Source: Hyphomonadaceae bacterium BL14 (lineage in GTDB: Bacteria; Pseudomonadota; Alphaproteobacteria; Caulobacterales; Maricaulaceae). From it: a stretch of DNA of 64,000 bases. Below are positions 44,520 through 54,027 of the stretch, one piece after another (position 1 is the first letter of the stretch; each line of letters starts with the position of its first letter). Under the pieces are notes generated by a model that had not been told where the DNA came from, searched no databases, and saw nothing but the letters and a program-made list of their open reading frames with translations. Both the position numbers and the translations under genes were made by a program. The stretch lies in assembly GCA_027627705.1 (NCBI GenBank), contig CP091242.1, positions 879,765 to 943,764 on the forward strand, written 5' to 3'.

Positions 44520-44866
44520 TTGGCCCAGCCCGGTCGTGGCTTCACCGCATAGCGCTCGCCATCAAAACCGGTGAATAACTCCTGCGTGCCGGGATGGCCC
44601 ACCGCGCCATTGTGGGCGTCGGGCAGCAAATTCTGCTCTGACACATAGGCAGTGTAGTAGTTCTGCTCGTTTTCAGCGAGCAGGTGATAGAAGGGCTGGT
44701 CCTTGGCCGGGCGGATCGCCTCGGGGATCGACAGCCACCATTCCTCGGAATTGGCGAACTCGGGATCCACATCGAACACCACGCCCCGGAACGGAAACAG
44801 CCGGTGACGCACCACATCGCCCGGCGCGAACTTCGCCTGTCTCATCGCTGAATCGTATGTGGTCAT
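44516..44866 (-). CDS. hspQ: Heat shock protein HspQ (YccV-like)
   Basis: 116 residues. YccV/HspQ domain (FAPGDVVRHRLFPFRGVVFD, FYHLLAENEQNYYTAYVSEQNLLPD). HspQ binds hemimethylated DNA in vitro and serves as a specificity enhancer of the Lon protease. Start at 44866 with GGGAGG 8 bases upstream. Converges with the kinase gene; the two stops share CTAA. Confidence 0.93.
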   Translation of the reverse strand: MTTYDSAMRQAKFAPGDVVRHRLFPFRGVVFDVDPEFANSEEWWLSIPEAIRPAKDQPFYHLLAENEQNYYTAYVSEQNLLPDAHNGAVGHPGTQELFTGFDGERYAVKPRPGWAN

Positions 44867-45066
44867 CGTGGTGGCCTCCCGGTTCTACAAGGTAGGCGAT
44901 CCGCCAGCCGGTTCCAGACCCGGGTGCCGCCCGCAGCTTACGCTGCGCGTGAAGCGTGGTATGGTTGATGCCAATTGGAGACAGCGTTGCGATGGAATGC
45001 AGCGGGCTGCGCCCCCTTGAATGGCGGCGCGCCACGATTCCACCGCCCGCAAAGGGACGTGGAAAC

Positions 45067-46179
45067 ATGGCGAAGGATGCCGCCGGGGCCGATTCGCCCA
45101 AGCCGCGGCCGGATGGGGCCAACCGCCGACGGTCCACCGACCCGGTCTACGGGGCAATCGATCTGGGAACCACCAATTGCCGCATGCTGCTGGCCTGCAA
45201 GACCCACCACGGATTCCGTGTGGTGGACGCCTATTCGCGCATCGTGCGCCTGGGCGAAGGCCTTTTGTCGACCGGTCAGCTGTCCGAACCGGCCATGACG
45301 CGCGCCCTGGAAGCGTTGAGCGTGTGCGCAGACCGGGTCAAGCGCCGCAATGTGACGCGCCTGCGCGCCATCGCGACCGAGGCCTGCCGGGCTGCCACGA
45401 ATGGCCCTGAGTTTCTGGCGCGCGCGAAAGAATTGACCGGGCTCGATCTGGAAATCATCACGGCCGAGGAAGAGGCGCGCCTGGCCGTGCAGGGCAGCCT
45501 GGACCTGCTCGACCCGGCCTACGACGCGGCCGTGGTGATCGATATTGGCGGCGGTTCGACAGAGCTGTGCTGGGTGGATCTTGCCGAGTGGCGCGCGCGC
45601 GGTGCCCTGAAATCGGGTGGACGCCCGCCCTTGCGCGGCTGGTCGACCATGCCGCTGGGCGTGGTGACGCTGTCTGACCGGTTCCCTGAACCGTCCGACC
45701 CGGCGCAGCGGGCCGCCTGGTATCAGGCCATGAAAGCTTGTGCGACCGAACATTTACGGCCACCCAAGGGCGCGCGGCGGCTGCGCCCGCTGTTTGAGTC
45801 AGGGCGGGCCCATATCGTGGGCACGTCGGGCACGGTGACATCGGTGGCCGGAGTGCATCTCAATCTGGACAAATATGTCCGCGACCGGGTCGACGGCATG
45901 TGGATGAGCACGCAGGACGCCCGCATCGCCTGTCATCGCCTGGCCACGCAAGGCCGGGCCGACCGGGCGCGCGAGGGCTGTATCGGTGATGACCGCGCCG
46001 ACCTGGTGGTCGCCGGCTGCGCCATTTATGAAGCGGTGATGGATGCCTGGCCCACCGAACGCGTGCGGGTGGGCGATCGTGGCCTGCGCGAAGGCATTCT
46101 GCTGGGGCTGATGCGCCCGCGCCGGCGCCGGGGTGCCAGAGGCCGATCCGGGTCACGCAAAGGAAAAACGCCCTCATGA
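45067..46179 (+). CDS. Ppx/GppA family phosphatase
   Basis: 370 residues. Exopolyphosphatase/pppGpp phosphohydrolase. ASKHA fold: [18 protein letters not shown] (phosphate 1), [16 protein letters not shown] (phosphate 2), [18 protein letters not shown]. It may turn over polyphosphate or (p)ppGpp; the two cannot be told apart here. The frame is open from 44956, but I prefer ATG at 45067 ([11 protein letters not shown]), which has AAGGG 10 bases upstream; the earlier leader is compositionally odd. The stop overlaps rlmE by ATGA. Confidence 0.88.
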   Translation: MAKDAAGADSPKPRPDGANRRRSTDPVYGAIDLGTTNCRMLLACKTHHGFRVVDAYSRIVRLGEGLLSTGQLSEPAMTRALEALSVCADRVKRRNVTRLRAIATEACRAATNGPEFLARAKELTGLDLEIITAEEEARLAVQGSLDLLDPAYDAAVVIDIGGGSTELCWVDLAEWRARGALKSGGRPPLRGWSTMPLGVVTLSDRFPEPSDPAQRAAWYQAMKACATEHLRPPKGARRLRPLFESGRAHIVGTSGTVTSVAGVHLNLDKYVRDRVDGMWMSTQDARIACHRLATQGRADRAREGCIGDDRADLVVAGCAIYEAVMDAWPTERVRVGDRGLREGILLGLMRPRRRRGARGRSGSRKGKTPS

Positions 46180-46904
46180 GCGGCTCTGACGACGACACCG
46201 AAGAACCGCGCCGGCGCCGCCAGTCGGGGCCGGTCACCGCAGGCGGCGACGCCCGCTCGGCCAAGCAGTTGCGCACACGGGTCAAAACCGCGCGCGGGCG
46301 CAAGCACTCCTCCCAGCGCTGGCTGGACCGCCAGCTGAACGATCCCTACGTGGCCAAGGCGCGTCAGGAGGGCTATCGCTCACGTGCCGCGTACAAGCTG
46401 ATCGAGCTGGACGACAAGTTCCAATTGCTCCACCCCGGGATGCGCATTGCCGATCTCGGTGCGGCACCGGGGGGCTGGACCCAGGTGGCGCTCAAGCGTG
46501 GCGCCAGCCATGTAGCCGGCATTGACCTGCTGGAAATCCCTCAGATTCCCGGCGCGATCCTGCTGGAGTTGGATTTCACCGCGCCGGGGGCACCAGAAGC
46601 CCTCAAACAGGCGCTGGGCGGGCCGGCGGACCTGGTCCTGTCAGACCTGGCCCCCTGGACCACCGGGCACAAGGCAACCGACCATTTGCGGATCGTCGCC
46701 CTGGTGGAGGCCGCCGCCCTGTTCGCGATGGATGTGCTCAAACCCGGCGGCGGGTTCGTCGCCAAAGTGTTCCAGGGTGGTGCCTCGCAGGACGTGCTGG
46801 ACGCGCTCAAGACCCGGTTCAAGAAGGTGCGCCACTACAAGCCGCCCGCCAGCCGGTCGGAAAGCGCAGAGACTTTCCTCATCGCCCAGGGCTTCAGGGG
46901 CTAG
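46176..46904 (+). CDS. rlmE: 23S rRNA (uridine-2'-O)-methyltransferase RlmE
   Basis: 242 residues. FtsJ/RrmJ fold: [12 protein letters not shown] with the catalytic lysine (written here as [12 protein letters not shown]), [19 protein letters not shown] (SAM motif I), [12 protein letters not shown] (catalytic Asp) and [13 protein letters not shown] (Lys). Methylates U2552 of 23S rRNA. A basic N-terminal extension of about 45 residues is longer than in E. coli. ATGA overlap with ppx/gppA and CTAG overlap with the convergent der. Confidence 0.94.
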   Translation: MSGSDDDTEEPRRRRQSGPVTAGGDARSAKQLRTRVKTARGRKHSSQRWLDRQLNDPYVAKARQEGYRSRAAYKLIELDDKFQLLHPGMRIADLGAAPGGWTQVALKRGASHVAGIDLLEIPQIPGAILLELDFTAPGAPEALKQALGGPADLVLSDLAPWTTGHKATDHLRIVALVEAAALFAMDVLKPGGGFVAKVFQGGASQDVLDALKTRFKKVRHYKPPASRSESAETFLIAQGFRG

Positions 46905-48319
46905 GACTTCTTCGCGTACGGGTTTTCGCCCGCCTTCACGATCAGCCGGATCGGCACGCCGGGCAGGCCGAACGCTTCGCGCAAGCCATTGACCAGATAG
47001 CGCTTGTAGCTCTCCGGCAGATAGGCCGCGCGCGACGCCATCAGCACGAAAGTGGGCGGGCGGGCCTTGGTCTGGGCCATGTATTTGGCTTTGACCCGGC
47101 GCCCGTCCACCGCTGGCGGCGGATGGCGCTGGGTCATTTCACCCAGCCAGTCATTGAGATCGCGGGTCTTTACCCTTGCATTCCAGTTGCGGTGCAGAGC
47201 TTTGACCTCGGGCATGATGCGGTCGAGCCCGCGCCCGGTCACCGCCGAAATCGGGATCAGCGGCGCGCCCTTGATCTGGGGCAGCAGCCGCTCGAACATC
47301 TCGCGCAGCTCGGCCAGGCGCGCCTGCTTGTCGGGCACCAGATCCCATTTGGACAAAAGCACGATCAGACCCCTGCCCTCCGCCTCGACGCGCGAGGCGA
47401 TATTGAGGTCCTGGCGCTCGAAGGGCTGCTCGGCATCGACCAGCAGCAGCACCACTTCAGCGAACTTCACTGCGCGCAGCGTATCGGCCGCGCTCATCCG
47501 CTCGATGCGGTCATCCACCTTGCCGCGCTTGCGCAGGCCGGCCGTGTCGTGCAGGCGCACGCGGCGGCCTTCCCATTCCCACTCCACTGCAATGGCGTCA
47601 CGCGTCAGGCCCGCCTCGGGCCCGGTGATGACCCGCTCCTCGCCGATCAGGGCATTCACGAGCGTCGACTTTCCGACATTGGGGCGGCCGACGACGGCAA
47701 TGCGCAGCGGCGCACCCTCGTCCAGCTCCACGTCTGCGTCGGGATCGAAATCGGCGTCCACATGATCGGGTTTAACCGGGTCTTCCGGCGCGCCCGGCGC
47801 GGGCGGGATATCAAGGTCGATCTCGTCAATGACGGCCGCCAGGCGCACGAACAGATCACTCATGCCCTCGCCATGGGCGGCCGAAACCGGCACCGGCTCG
47901 CCCAGCCCCATGGACCAGGCTTCGTCCAGCCCGCCATCGCCGCGTGCGCCCTCGCACTTGTTCACCGCCAGAACCACCGGCCGGCCCGACCGGCGCAACA
48001 ATTCGGCAAAGCGCTGATCCAGTGCGGTCACGCCCTCGCGGCCATCAATGAGGAAGATGCAAACATCCGCATCCAAAAGGGCGCGCTCGGTCTGGGCGCG
48101 CATGCGCACTTCAATACCGGTGGCGGCGTCTTCGTAGCCGGCTGTATCGATCAGGCGCAGGTCCAGATCGCCCAGACGGCCACGGGCCTCGCGCCGGTCG
48201 CGCGTGATCCCCGGCCGGTCATCGACGATAGCCAGCGGCTTGCCGGCCAGCCGGTTGAACAGGGTGGACTTGCCCACATTGGGGCGGCCGACAATGGCCA
48301 GAGCGGGCAGGCGTTTCAA
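46901..48319 (-). CDS. der: Ribosome-associated GTPase Der (EngA)
   Basis: 472 residues. Two GTPase domains in tandem, each with GRPNVGKST, (about residues 10-165 and 205-375), an acidic linker between them, and a C-terminal KH-like domain ([20 protein letters not shown]). Needed for 50S ribosome assembly. It follows bamB and a YfgM-like gene on the minus strand, the same order as yfgM-bamB-der of E. coli. The stop shares CTAG with rlmE. Confidence 0.97.
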   Translation of the reverse strand: MKRLPALAIVGRPNVGKSTLFNRLAGKPLAIVDDRPGITRDRREARGRLGDLDLRLIDTAGYEDAATGIEVRMRAQTERALLDADVCIFLIDGREGVTALDQRFAELLRRSGRPVVLAVNKCEGARGDGGLDEAWSMGLGEPVPVSAAHGEGMSDLFVRLAAVIDEIDLDIPPAPGAPEDPVKPDHVDADFDPDADVELDEGAPLRIAVVGRPNVGKSTLVNALIGEERVITGPEAGLTRDAIAVEWEWEGRRVRLHDTAGLRKRGKVDDRIERMSAADTLRAVKFAEVVLLLVDAEQPFERQDLNIASRVEAEGRGLIVLLSKWDLVPDKQARLAELREMFERLLPQIKGAPLIPISAVTGRGLDRIMPEVKALHRNWNARVKTRDLNDWLGEMTQRHPPPAVDGRRVKAKYMAQTKARPPTFVLMASRAAYLPESYKRYLVNGLREAFGLPGVPIRLIVKAGENPYAKKS

Positions 48320-48354
48320 CAGAGACTCCGATCACCGCTTGGCCCGCCGCGCAC

Positions 48355-49758
48355 CTAGCGCAGCGCGATCAGGCGGCCGTTATTGGTGACGACCACGACG
48401 GTCTCGGCAGCGATAACCGGTGCTACAAACACCGGGTCGCCGAGGTTACGCGTTGCGCTCACTGCGCCGGTGGCCGCGTCCACAATCACAAGCTCGCCAC
48501 CTGACGACGCCAGAACCAGACGATCGCCAGCCAGTACAGGCCCGGCCCATGCAACGCGATCCCGGCGGCGGCGCTCGTTTTCGAACTGGCGCAGCTGGGT
48601 CAGCCAGCGCACTTCGCCCGTATTGCGATCAATCGCGGTCAGCCGGGCGTCCACGGTGACGAGAAACAGGAAATCACCCGCCAGCGCCGGTGTATGCACA
48701 CCGCCAGCCGGCAGGGTCCACAGGCGCTGGCCGGAGCGCAGATCGAGCGCCGCCATGACGCCCGAATGGCTCATCGCATAGACACGGTCACCTATCACCA
48801 CAGGGCTGGCAGCAATATCGTTGATGGTCGACATCGGCGTCAGACCGCCGGCACGCGTCAGTGCCTCGGTCCACAGCTCGCGCCCGTTGGGCACGCTCAG
48901 CGCCGCCACTTCGCCCGAGCTGTACGGCGCAATCAGCGTTGTACCCAGAACAGCGGGGCTCGGCGTTGCCAGCACCCGGGCTGTCTCGGCGATCGACCGG
49001 TGCGACCAGACCACCTCGCCGTTTGCGGCATCAAGTGCCAGCAGCTCGTTGTCATCCGTGGTCACGAACACGCGCCCGTCAGCAATCGTGGGCGCAGAGT
49101 GATACGGTGTCAGCGCGGTGCGCCGCCACAGCTCTTCCCCCGACCGCGCATCCAGCGCGACGAAGAAGCGCCCGCCTGTATGTGCAAACAACCGCCCGGA
49201 ATCATACCCGATGGAGCCGCCGAAGGTCGGCGGCTGGGACGACCCGCCCATGAAGGGAATCCACGAGCCGCCCGCCGACGCGCTGCTTTCTTCGCGGACC
49301 TGGACGCGCCAGTTTTCAGCGCCGGTGTCCAGCGACCTTGCCGAAATCTGCCCTTCAGCATCCATCGCATAGACCACGCCGTCGGATATCACCGGACGTG
49401 CGCGCACGCGCCGGTCGCGCGAGGAGCCCGCGCCGATATCCACACGCCATACGCGGTTCAGATCACCGGAGGCGCGCGTGTGCTGCATGGCATGGGTCGG
49501 AAAACCGTCCGACTGCGGCCACGATGTGTTCACATAGGACCGTGGCAGCGTCACCGGAGCCGCGTCATCGGCAGCCGCCAGCCGGGCGTCAAGCTCGAGA
49601 ACCGGAATCCGCTGATCGCGCGGCGGGGCGTTGGGATCGTCGCGCTCCTCACCGGAAAACGGATTGATGCGGCTGAGCTGCTCGCCCGCCCCGCATCCTG
49701 CCAGAGCCAGGCCCGCGCACAGGGCAAGCGTCAGGCGAAACAGTCTGGCTAGGCTCAT
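48355..49758 (-). CDS. bamB: Outer membrane protein assembly factor BamB
   Basis: 467 residues. Lipobox LALAGC (C22). Eight-bladed PQQ-like beta-propeller (VWRVDIGAGSSRDRR, ISARSLDTGAENWRVQ, FVALDARSGEELWRR, LLALDAANGEVVWSH, MAALDLRSGQRLWTL). Lipoprotein of the BAM complex, periplasmic face of the outer membrane. A longer N-terminal spacer (about 23-90) precedes the propeller. ATGA overlap with the upstream YfgM-like gene. Confidence 0.93.
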   Translation of the reverse strand: MSLARLFRLTLALCAGLALAGCGAGEQLSRINPFSGEERDDPNAPPRDQRIPVLELDARLAAADDAAPVTLPRSYVNTSWPQSDGFPTHAMQHTRASGDLNRVWRVDIGAGSSRDRRVRARPVISDGVVYAMDAEGQISARSLDTGAENWRVQVREESSASAGGSWIPFMGGSSQPPTFGGSIGYDSGRLFAHTGGRFFVALDARSGEELWRRTALTPYHSAPTIADGRVFVTTDDNELLALDAANGEVVWSHRSIAETARVLATPSPAVLGTTLIAPYSSGEVAALSVPNGRELWTEALTRAGGLTPMSTINDIAASPVVIGDRVYAMSHSGVMAALDLRSGQRLWTLPAGGVHTPALAGDFLFLVTVDARLTAIDRNTGEVRWLTQLRQFENERRRRDRVAWAGPVLAGDRLVLASSGGELVIVDAATGAVSATRNLGDPVFVAPVIAAETVVVVTNNGRLIALR

Positions 49759-50624
49759 TGCCCGTCCTCCTCATCATCAGCACCGGCATTGCCGGCCTGC
49801 TCACGCAGGCGCCGCAGGGCCTCGATCGGATCGTCTTCATCGGGTGCGGGCGCAGTTTCATCCATCACCCGGCGCAGGGAGTCAGGCAATTGGCCGTCCG
49901 TACCGTCGTTCGCCGCAGGCTGACCTGCATCGTCCGCCGGCGCGTCAGCTTCGGCAGGTTCCACCGCCATTTCGGCGGGGGCATTCTGTTCAATGAAGGC
50001 CAGGGCCTCGCGCGCCCGCCGCTGGACGCCGGCAGGTGCATCGAGCGCAATGGACAGCAGCTCATACCGGCGGCGCGCATCATCCCAGCGCTGGTCGCGC
50101 AGGGCCGCCGCCGCCATCAGTTCACGCGCGAGCGGACCCACCGCCGAATCCGAACGGGTCAACGGCTCCAGTCGCAGATTGAGGTCATCCAGAGACAACA
50201 CATCGAACACAGCGAGGACCGCGCGATACCGCGCGATATCCCGGGTCAGCGGGTCCGGCGAGCGCTCTGCGGCTGCCTCGTAAAGGCGTGCCGCTTCCTC
50301 GGCGTCGCCGGCCGTCTGGGCGATCGCGGCACGGCGCATCAGGGCCAGGGTGGCGTACCCGCGCGGACCGGTGTCTGCGAGGCTGGCAAACGCGGCATCC
50401 GCTTCATTCAGCGCATCGGCTTCATAGAGCGTGGCAGCCGCCTGGTAGGCGTCGGACGCAGCGTCCGCAGCCTGCCTTGAGGTGGCGGTCCAATACTGGT
50501 AACCCGCCGCGCCCAGCACGATCGCCGCAGCAACACCGGCGACCCAAGGGCCCCATTTGCGCAGCATCGCCTGATAGCGTTCGCGGCGCAGTTCTTCTTC
50601 GACTTCGTCGAATGCGTCAGCCAA
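49755..50624 (-). CDS. YfgM-like tetratricopeptide inner-membrane protein
   Basis: 289 residues. N-in single-pass membrane protein: cytoplasmic start (MADAFDEVEEELRRERYQAM), membrane segment at about 25-45, then a periplasmic helical repeat domain (YEADALNEADAAFASLADTG, GDAEEAARLYEAAAERS) and an acidic, low-complexity C-terminus. YfgM works with PpiD at the Sec translocon; the ppiD-like gene lies at 54028-55941. Position before bamB and der supports the assignment. Confidence 0.85.
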   Translation of the reverse strand: MADAFDEVEEELRRERYQAMLRKWGPWVAGVAAAIVLGAAGYQYWTATSRQAADAASDAYQAAATLYEADALNEADAAFASLADTGPRGYATLALMRRAAIAQTAGDAEEAARLYEAAAERSPDPLTRDIARYRAVLAVFDVLSLDDLNLRLEPLTRSDSAVGPLARELMAAAALRDQRWDDARRRYELLSIALDAPAGVQRRAREALAFIEQNAPAEMAVEPAEADAPADDAGQPAANDGTDGQLPDSLRRVMDETAPAPDEDDPIEALRRLREQAGNAGADDEEDGQ

Positions 50625-50716
50625 GACAGGGCTCCGGATTGATACTCAAAACAGTGCGCGCGACCCTAGCCGCGCCGTGTCCCACGGGCAACAACGCCGT
50701 GCCGCTCAGCGCGGGC

Positions 50717-51544
50717 TCATGATGGCTTGGGTTTGTAGACCTGATCGGGTCCGGGGAAGGCGCGTGACCGCACATCATCGGCATAGGCCTTCACGCCGTC
50801 CTCGACCTGCCCCTTGATGTCCGCGTAGCGCTTCACAAACCGCGGCGTCCAGTCGAACAGGCCCAGCATATCCGGGGTCACCAGAATCTGGCCGTCACAG
50901 GCCGCCGAGGCGCCAATGCCAATCGTGGGCGCTCTGACCTTGCCCGTGATTTCCGCGGCAAGATCCTCCGCCACGCCTTCGATCACGATGGCGAAGGCAC
51001 CTGCCTCATCGGCCGCGATCGCTTCTTCCAGCACCTTGGCGCGGCTGGCCGCGTCGCGGCCCTTGGCCTTGAACCCTCCATCGGCCAGCGAGGCCTGGGG
51101 CCGCAGGCCGATGTGCCCGATCACCGGAATGGCCCGTTCAGCCATGAAGCGAATGGTGTCGGCAATATAGACGCCGCTTTCCACCTTCACCGCATGGCAG
51201 CCGGTTTCGCGAAGGATGCGCGAGGCATTGTCAAACGCCTGCTCCCTGGAGCGCTCATACGTGGAGAACGGCATGTCCACAGCCACCAGCGCGCGCCTGG
51301 AGCCGCGCATGACCGCCTGACCGTGCAGGATCATCATCTCCAGCGTGACGGGCAAGGTATTGGGCAGGCCGTGCACCACCATGCCGACCGAATCGCCCAC
51401 CAGCAGCAGGTCGCAATGCGGGTCGAGCAACGCTGCCATGGGCGCGTCATAGGCGGTCAGACAGACCAGCGGCTCGCCGCCCTTTCGGGCGCGAATATCC
51501 GGCGGCGTGATGCGCCGCACATCGGGTTTGGATTGGGCAGACAT
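50717..51544 (-). CDS. panB: 3-methyl-2-oxobutanoate hydroxymethyltransferase
   Basis: 275 residues. First step of pantothenate synthesis (ketopantoate from 2-oxoisovalerate). Motifs: LTAYDAPMAALLDPHCDLLLVGDS, DMPFSTYERS, VKVESG, GHIGLRPQ and the catalytic glutamate in AIVIEGVAEDLA. Single-looking unit between secG and the yfgM-like gene, which is not a usual neighbourhood. panC is not next to it. Confidence 0.95.
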   Translation of the reverse strand: MSAQSKPDVRRITPPDIRARKGGEPLVCLTAYDAPMAALLDPHCDLLLVGDSVGMVVHGLPNTLPVTLEMMILHGQAVMRGSRRALVAVDMPFSTYERSREQAFDNASRILRETGCHAVKVESGVYIADTIRFMAERAIPVIGHIGLRPQASLADGGFKAKGRDAASRAKVLEEAIAADEAGAFAIVIEGVAEDLAAEITGKVRAPTIGIGASAACDGQILVTPDMLGLFDWTPRFVKRYADIKGQVEDGVKAYADDVRSRAFPGPDQVYKPKPS

Positions 51545-51589
51545 GGATCGCCTCGCACGCCGCGCCGGGCTGTTTAAGGGTATGCGCCC

Positions 51590-51988
51590 CTAGAGGCCCG
51601 GAATTTCAGGCTCTTCCTCAACCGGCGCCGGAGCCGGCGTATCGCCGGTTTCCGCGTCCGGCTGAGCGCCATCCGCCTCATCGTCCGGCATGGTCGTAAA
51701 GTCGAACGGCAGCTGGTCGGTCTGTTGCCCGCCCATGCGGTCAATCACCGAGCGCCCGCTATCATCCACGCTCGCCAGAACGGCCAGCAGAATGGAATTA
51801 CCAACGAACAGCGCGCCCAGGATCATCGTGGAACGCGTCAGCAGATTGGCCGCGCCGCGTCCGCTCATCATGCCGCCCGGCCCGCCACCGCCAATACCCA
51901 GTGCACCGCCTTCCGAGCGCTGCATGAGAATGACGGTCACCATCGCGGCGATAATCAGAAGGTGGATAATCAGGAGAACTGCAATCAT
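51590..51988 (-). CDS. secG: Preprotein translocase subunit SecG
   Basis: 132 residues. Two membrane segments (about 2-22 and 52-72) with the conserved loop MQRSEGGALGIGGGG and RGAANLLTRST. An acidic, proline-rich C-terminal tail is typical of alphaproteobacteria. Part of SecYEG. tpiA lies two genes upstream, as in many alphaproteobacteria. Confidence 0.94.
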   Translation of the reverse strand: MIAVLLIIHLLIIAAMVTVILMQRSEGGALGIGGGGPGGMMSGRGAANLLTRSTMILGALFVGNSILLAVLASVDDSGRSVIDRMGGQQTDQLPFDFTTMPDDEADGAQPDAETGDTPAPAPVEEEPEIPGL

Positions 51989-52036
51989 CTCGGCGCGGCC
52001 CTGTGGTGCAAATGGCGCGCCGGGGCTCCGGCGCGC

Positions 52037-53041
52037 TTAACTTGCCGCGCGTTTTAGCTCAGCCGCAGCCGCAACGCCACTATCGGGCTGCGCCTTGCGC
52101 ACAGACGCCTGGGCCATGCGTTGCTGAAGCAGCTGAACGGCCGATTCGATTTCGTGGCGCGACCGCTCGATCCCGTCATCCCCGGCGAACGCCACATAGG
52201 CCGCCATGGCCAGCTCGCGCGCCAGCGACAGATTGGCCACCGTGAAACCGCCCGGCTCGCGCAGCTCTGCAGCCACCTCACACAGCGCGTGGGCGACCCG
52301 CTTGGCCTCAGCCGACCGCGAACGGGCGAGCCGCGCGCGCACTTCGCGTGCGCCGCGCTCCAGATCGGACAAATCCATGACCGGTTGGCGCCCGGCATTC
52401 AACTCGGCCGCCGCCGCCTCGGCACCGATGACCACCCGCATGCAAAGCCTGCGCAGGCGCTCACCGTCCACGGTGCGGCGCGCCTCGTCGATCCAGACGC
52501 GCGCGTGCGCCAGGGCTTCAGCATCATTCTCGACGATCGCACGCAGAACATTGGGCGCATCAATCGGCTGCGCCGAACCTCCGCCGCGTGCCTTGTCGCG
52601 CCGGCGGTCCGGGCCGATGTAATCGCTGGTGACGATGAAGGGCTTGCGGGCGCGGACCAGGGTGCGCACCCGGTCTTCGGCAAAAGATGTTGAGAACGGG
52701 CGGATGATGACATCATCGGCACCCGACCCGATCGCCTCGCGCACCAGACCGGTGTCGCGCCGCCAGGTGGTCAGGAGGATGGCGGCGAACGGATTGGTCG
52801 AGACTTCGCCAGCCCGGATCGCCCGGACCATGCGGAATACGTCTGCCTCGTGGTTTCCGGTTTCGATCACCAGCAGATGCGGGGCCTCATCGGCGAGCCT
52901 GCGATTGAGCTCGGCCATCGAGTTGAGGGACACGATCTCCCGGAATCCGATTTCATGCAGCGCATATCGAGTTATGCGCAGGTTTACATGCACGGGATCG
53001 AAGAGCGCCACGGTTGCGCGGCGATAATCCAGTTCTGCCAT
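52037..53041 (-). CDS. Degenerate receiver-domain protein with helical output part
   Basis: 334 residues. A receiver fold at about 10-130 keeps D15 (LFDP) and T91, but the phosphoacceptor position is glutamate (LLVIETGN, E60) and the conserved lysine is arginine (R114 in IIRPFS), so it is probably locked in a phospho-like state. After it comes FIVTSDYIGPDRRRD (135-149), the same block as in the 41416-41916 regulator. The rest (about 160-320) is alpha-helical and resembles no output domain I know. It sits between tpiA and secG, which are normally close neighbours, so it may be an inserted paralogue. Confidence 0.75.
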   Translation of the reverse strand: MAELDYRRATVALFDPVHVNLRITRYALHEIGFREIVSLNSMAELNRRLADEAPHLLVIETGNHEADVFRMVRAIRAGEVSTNPFAAILLTTWRRDTGLVREAIGSGADDVIIRPFSTSFAEDRVRTLVRARKPFIVTSDYIGPDRRRDKARGGGSAQPIDAPNVLRAIVENDAEALAHARVWIDEARRTVDGERLRRLCMRVVIGAEAAAAELNAGRQPVMDLSDLERGAREVRARLARSRSAEAKRVAHALCEVAAELREPGGFTVANLSLARELAMAAYVAFAGDDGIERSRHEIESAVQLLQQRMAQASVRKAQPDSGVAAAAELKRAAS

Positions 53042-53117
53042 CCGCCACTCCAGCGCCCGCTGTCCGGGTCTCGTGAGTTATGGATGACAATCCTATTCAG
53101 GAAGTCTGAAGAACGCC

Positions 53118-53849
53118 TTACCCGGCCGTGCGAATGATTGCCGCGAAGCTGGCGGCATCAAGACTGGCACCGCCGACAAGCGCCCCGTCAACGTGCGGGC
53201 GCGACAGAAGGCTGGCCGCATTGTCCGGATTGACCGAACCGCCATACAGAATGCGCAACTGGTCGCCATCGCCGGAACGCCAGGCCTCGCGGATGGCCCG
53301 ATGCATCCGGTCAGCGTCCTCGGGACTGGCGTGCAGGCCCGACCCGATCGCCCAGACCGGTTCATAGGCGAGGATAACGCGCCCGGCGGCCGCGTCCGGC
53401 ACGCTGGCGAACATCTGGCGCAGAACCACTGCCTCTGCCTCGCCGGCCTCGCGCTGCTCCAGCGTTTCGCCGATGCAAATGACCGGCGTCAGCCCGGCGT
53501 TCAGCGCCGCCTCGGATTTGGCGCGCACCAGCGCATCGCTCTCGCCATGTAGCCGCCTGCGCTCGCTGTGCCCTGTGATGACAAAACGCGTGCCGAGATC
53601 GGCGAGCATGGCCGCCGAAACATCCCCGGTCTGCGCACCGCCGGCCTCTGCGGCACAGTCCTGGGCCCCGACCGCCACCCAGCCCGGCGCACGTGCCTGC
53701 ATTCCCGACAGCAAAGTGGCGGGCGGGCAAACCAGAACCTCACTGCGCGGCGGCACGGCCAACAGGCCGGACAACTGGTCCGCCCAGGCCAGATCGGCGC
53801 TGAGCCCGTGCATTTTCCAGTTGCCTGCAATCAACTTGCGCCGCGTCAT
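53118..53849 (-). CDS. tpiA: Triosephosphate isomerase
   Basis: 243 residues. TIM barrel: IAGNWKMHG with catalytic lysine, VITGHSERRR with catalytic histidine, AYEPVWAIGSG with catalytic glutamate, and LYGGSVNPDNA. The frame is open 29 codons further, but ATG at 53849 has GGGGGAG 6 bases upstream and begins the family sequence. Divergent from the ppiD-like gene. Confidence 0.97.
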   Translation of the reverse strand: MTRRKLIAGNWKMHGLSADLAWADQLSGLLAVPPRSEVLVCPPATLLSGMQARAPGWVAVGAQDCAAEAGGAQTGDVSAAMLADLGTRFVITGHSERRRLHGESDALVRAKSEAALNAGLTPVICIGETLEQREAGEAEAVVLRQMFASVPDAAAGRVILAYEPVWAIGSGLHASPEDADRMHRAIREAWRSGDGDQLRILYGGSVNPDNAASLLSRPHVDGALVGGASLDAASFAAIIRTAG

Positions 53850-53960
53850 GGGCTGCTCCCCCGCTGGTCCGGACGTCCCATGCGCCCCGCCGGAACTTCG
53901 GCGCGGAGCGATACCAGCCGGACGCCTGCGCCGCAATGCAGGGCGCGGCGCGCACGCGGC

Positions 53961-53989
53961 TTGCCGCTGCGGCGCCGCCCGGCTAGGTT
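53961..53989 (+). promoter_or_regulatory. Possible promoter of the ppiD-trpE unit
   Basis: TTGCCG (53961-53966), a 17-base spacer, and TAGGTT (53984-53989) fall about 40-65 bases before the ppiD-like start. The match to sigma-70 is only partial. Confidence 0.35.
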
Positions 53990-54027
53990 CGCCCTCCTTT
54001 CAAACGGCCCTGGAACCGGTTCACCGC

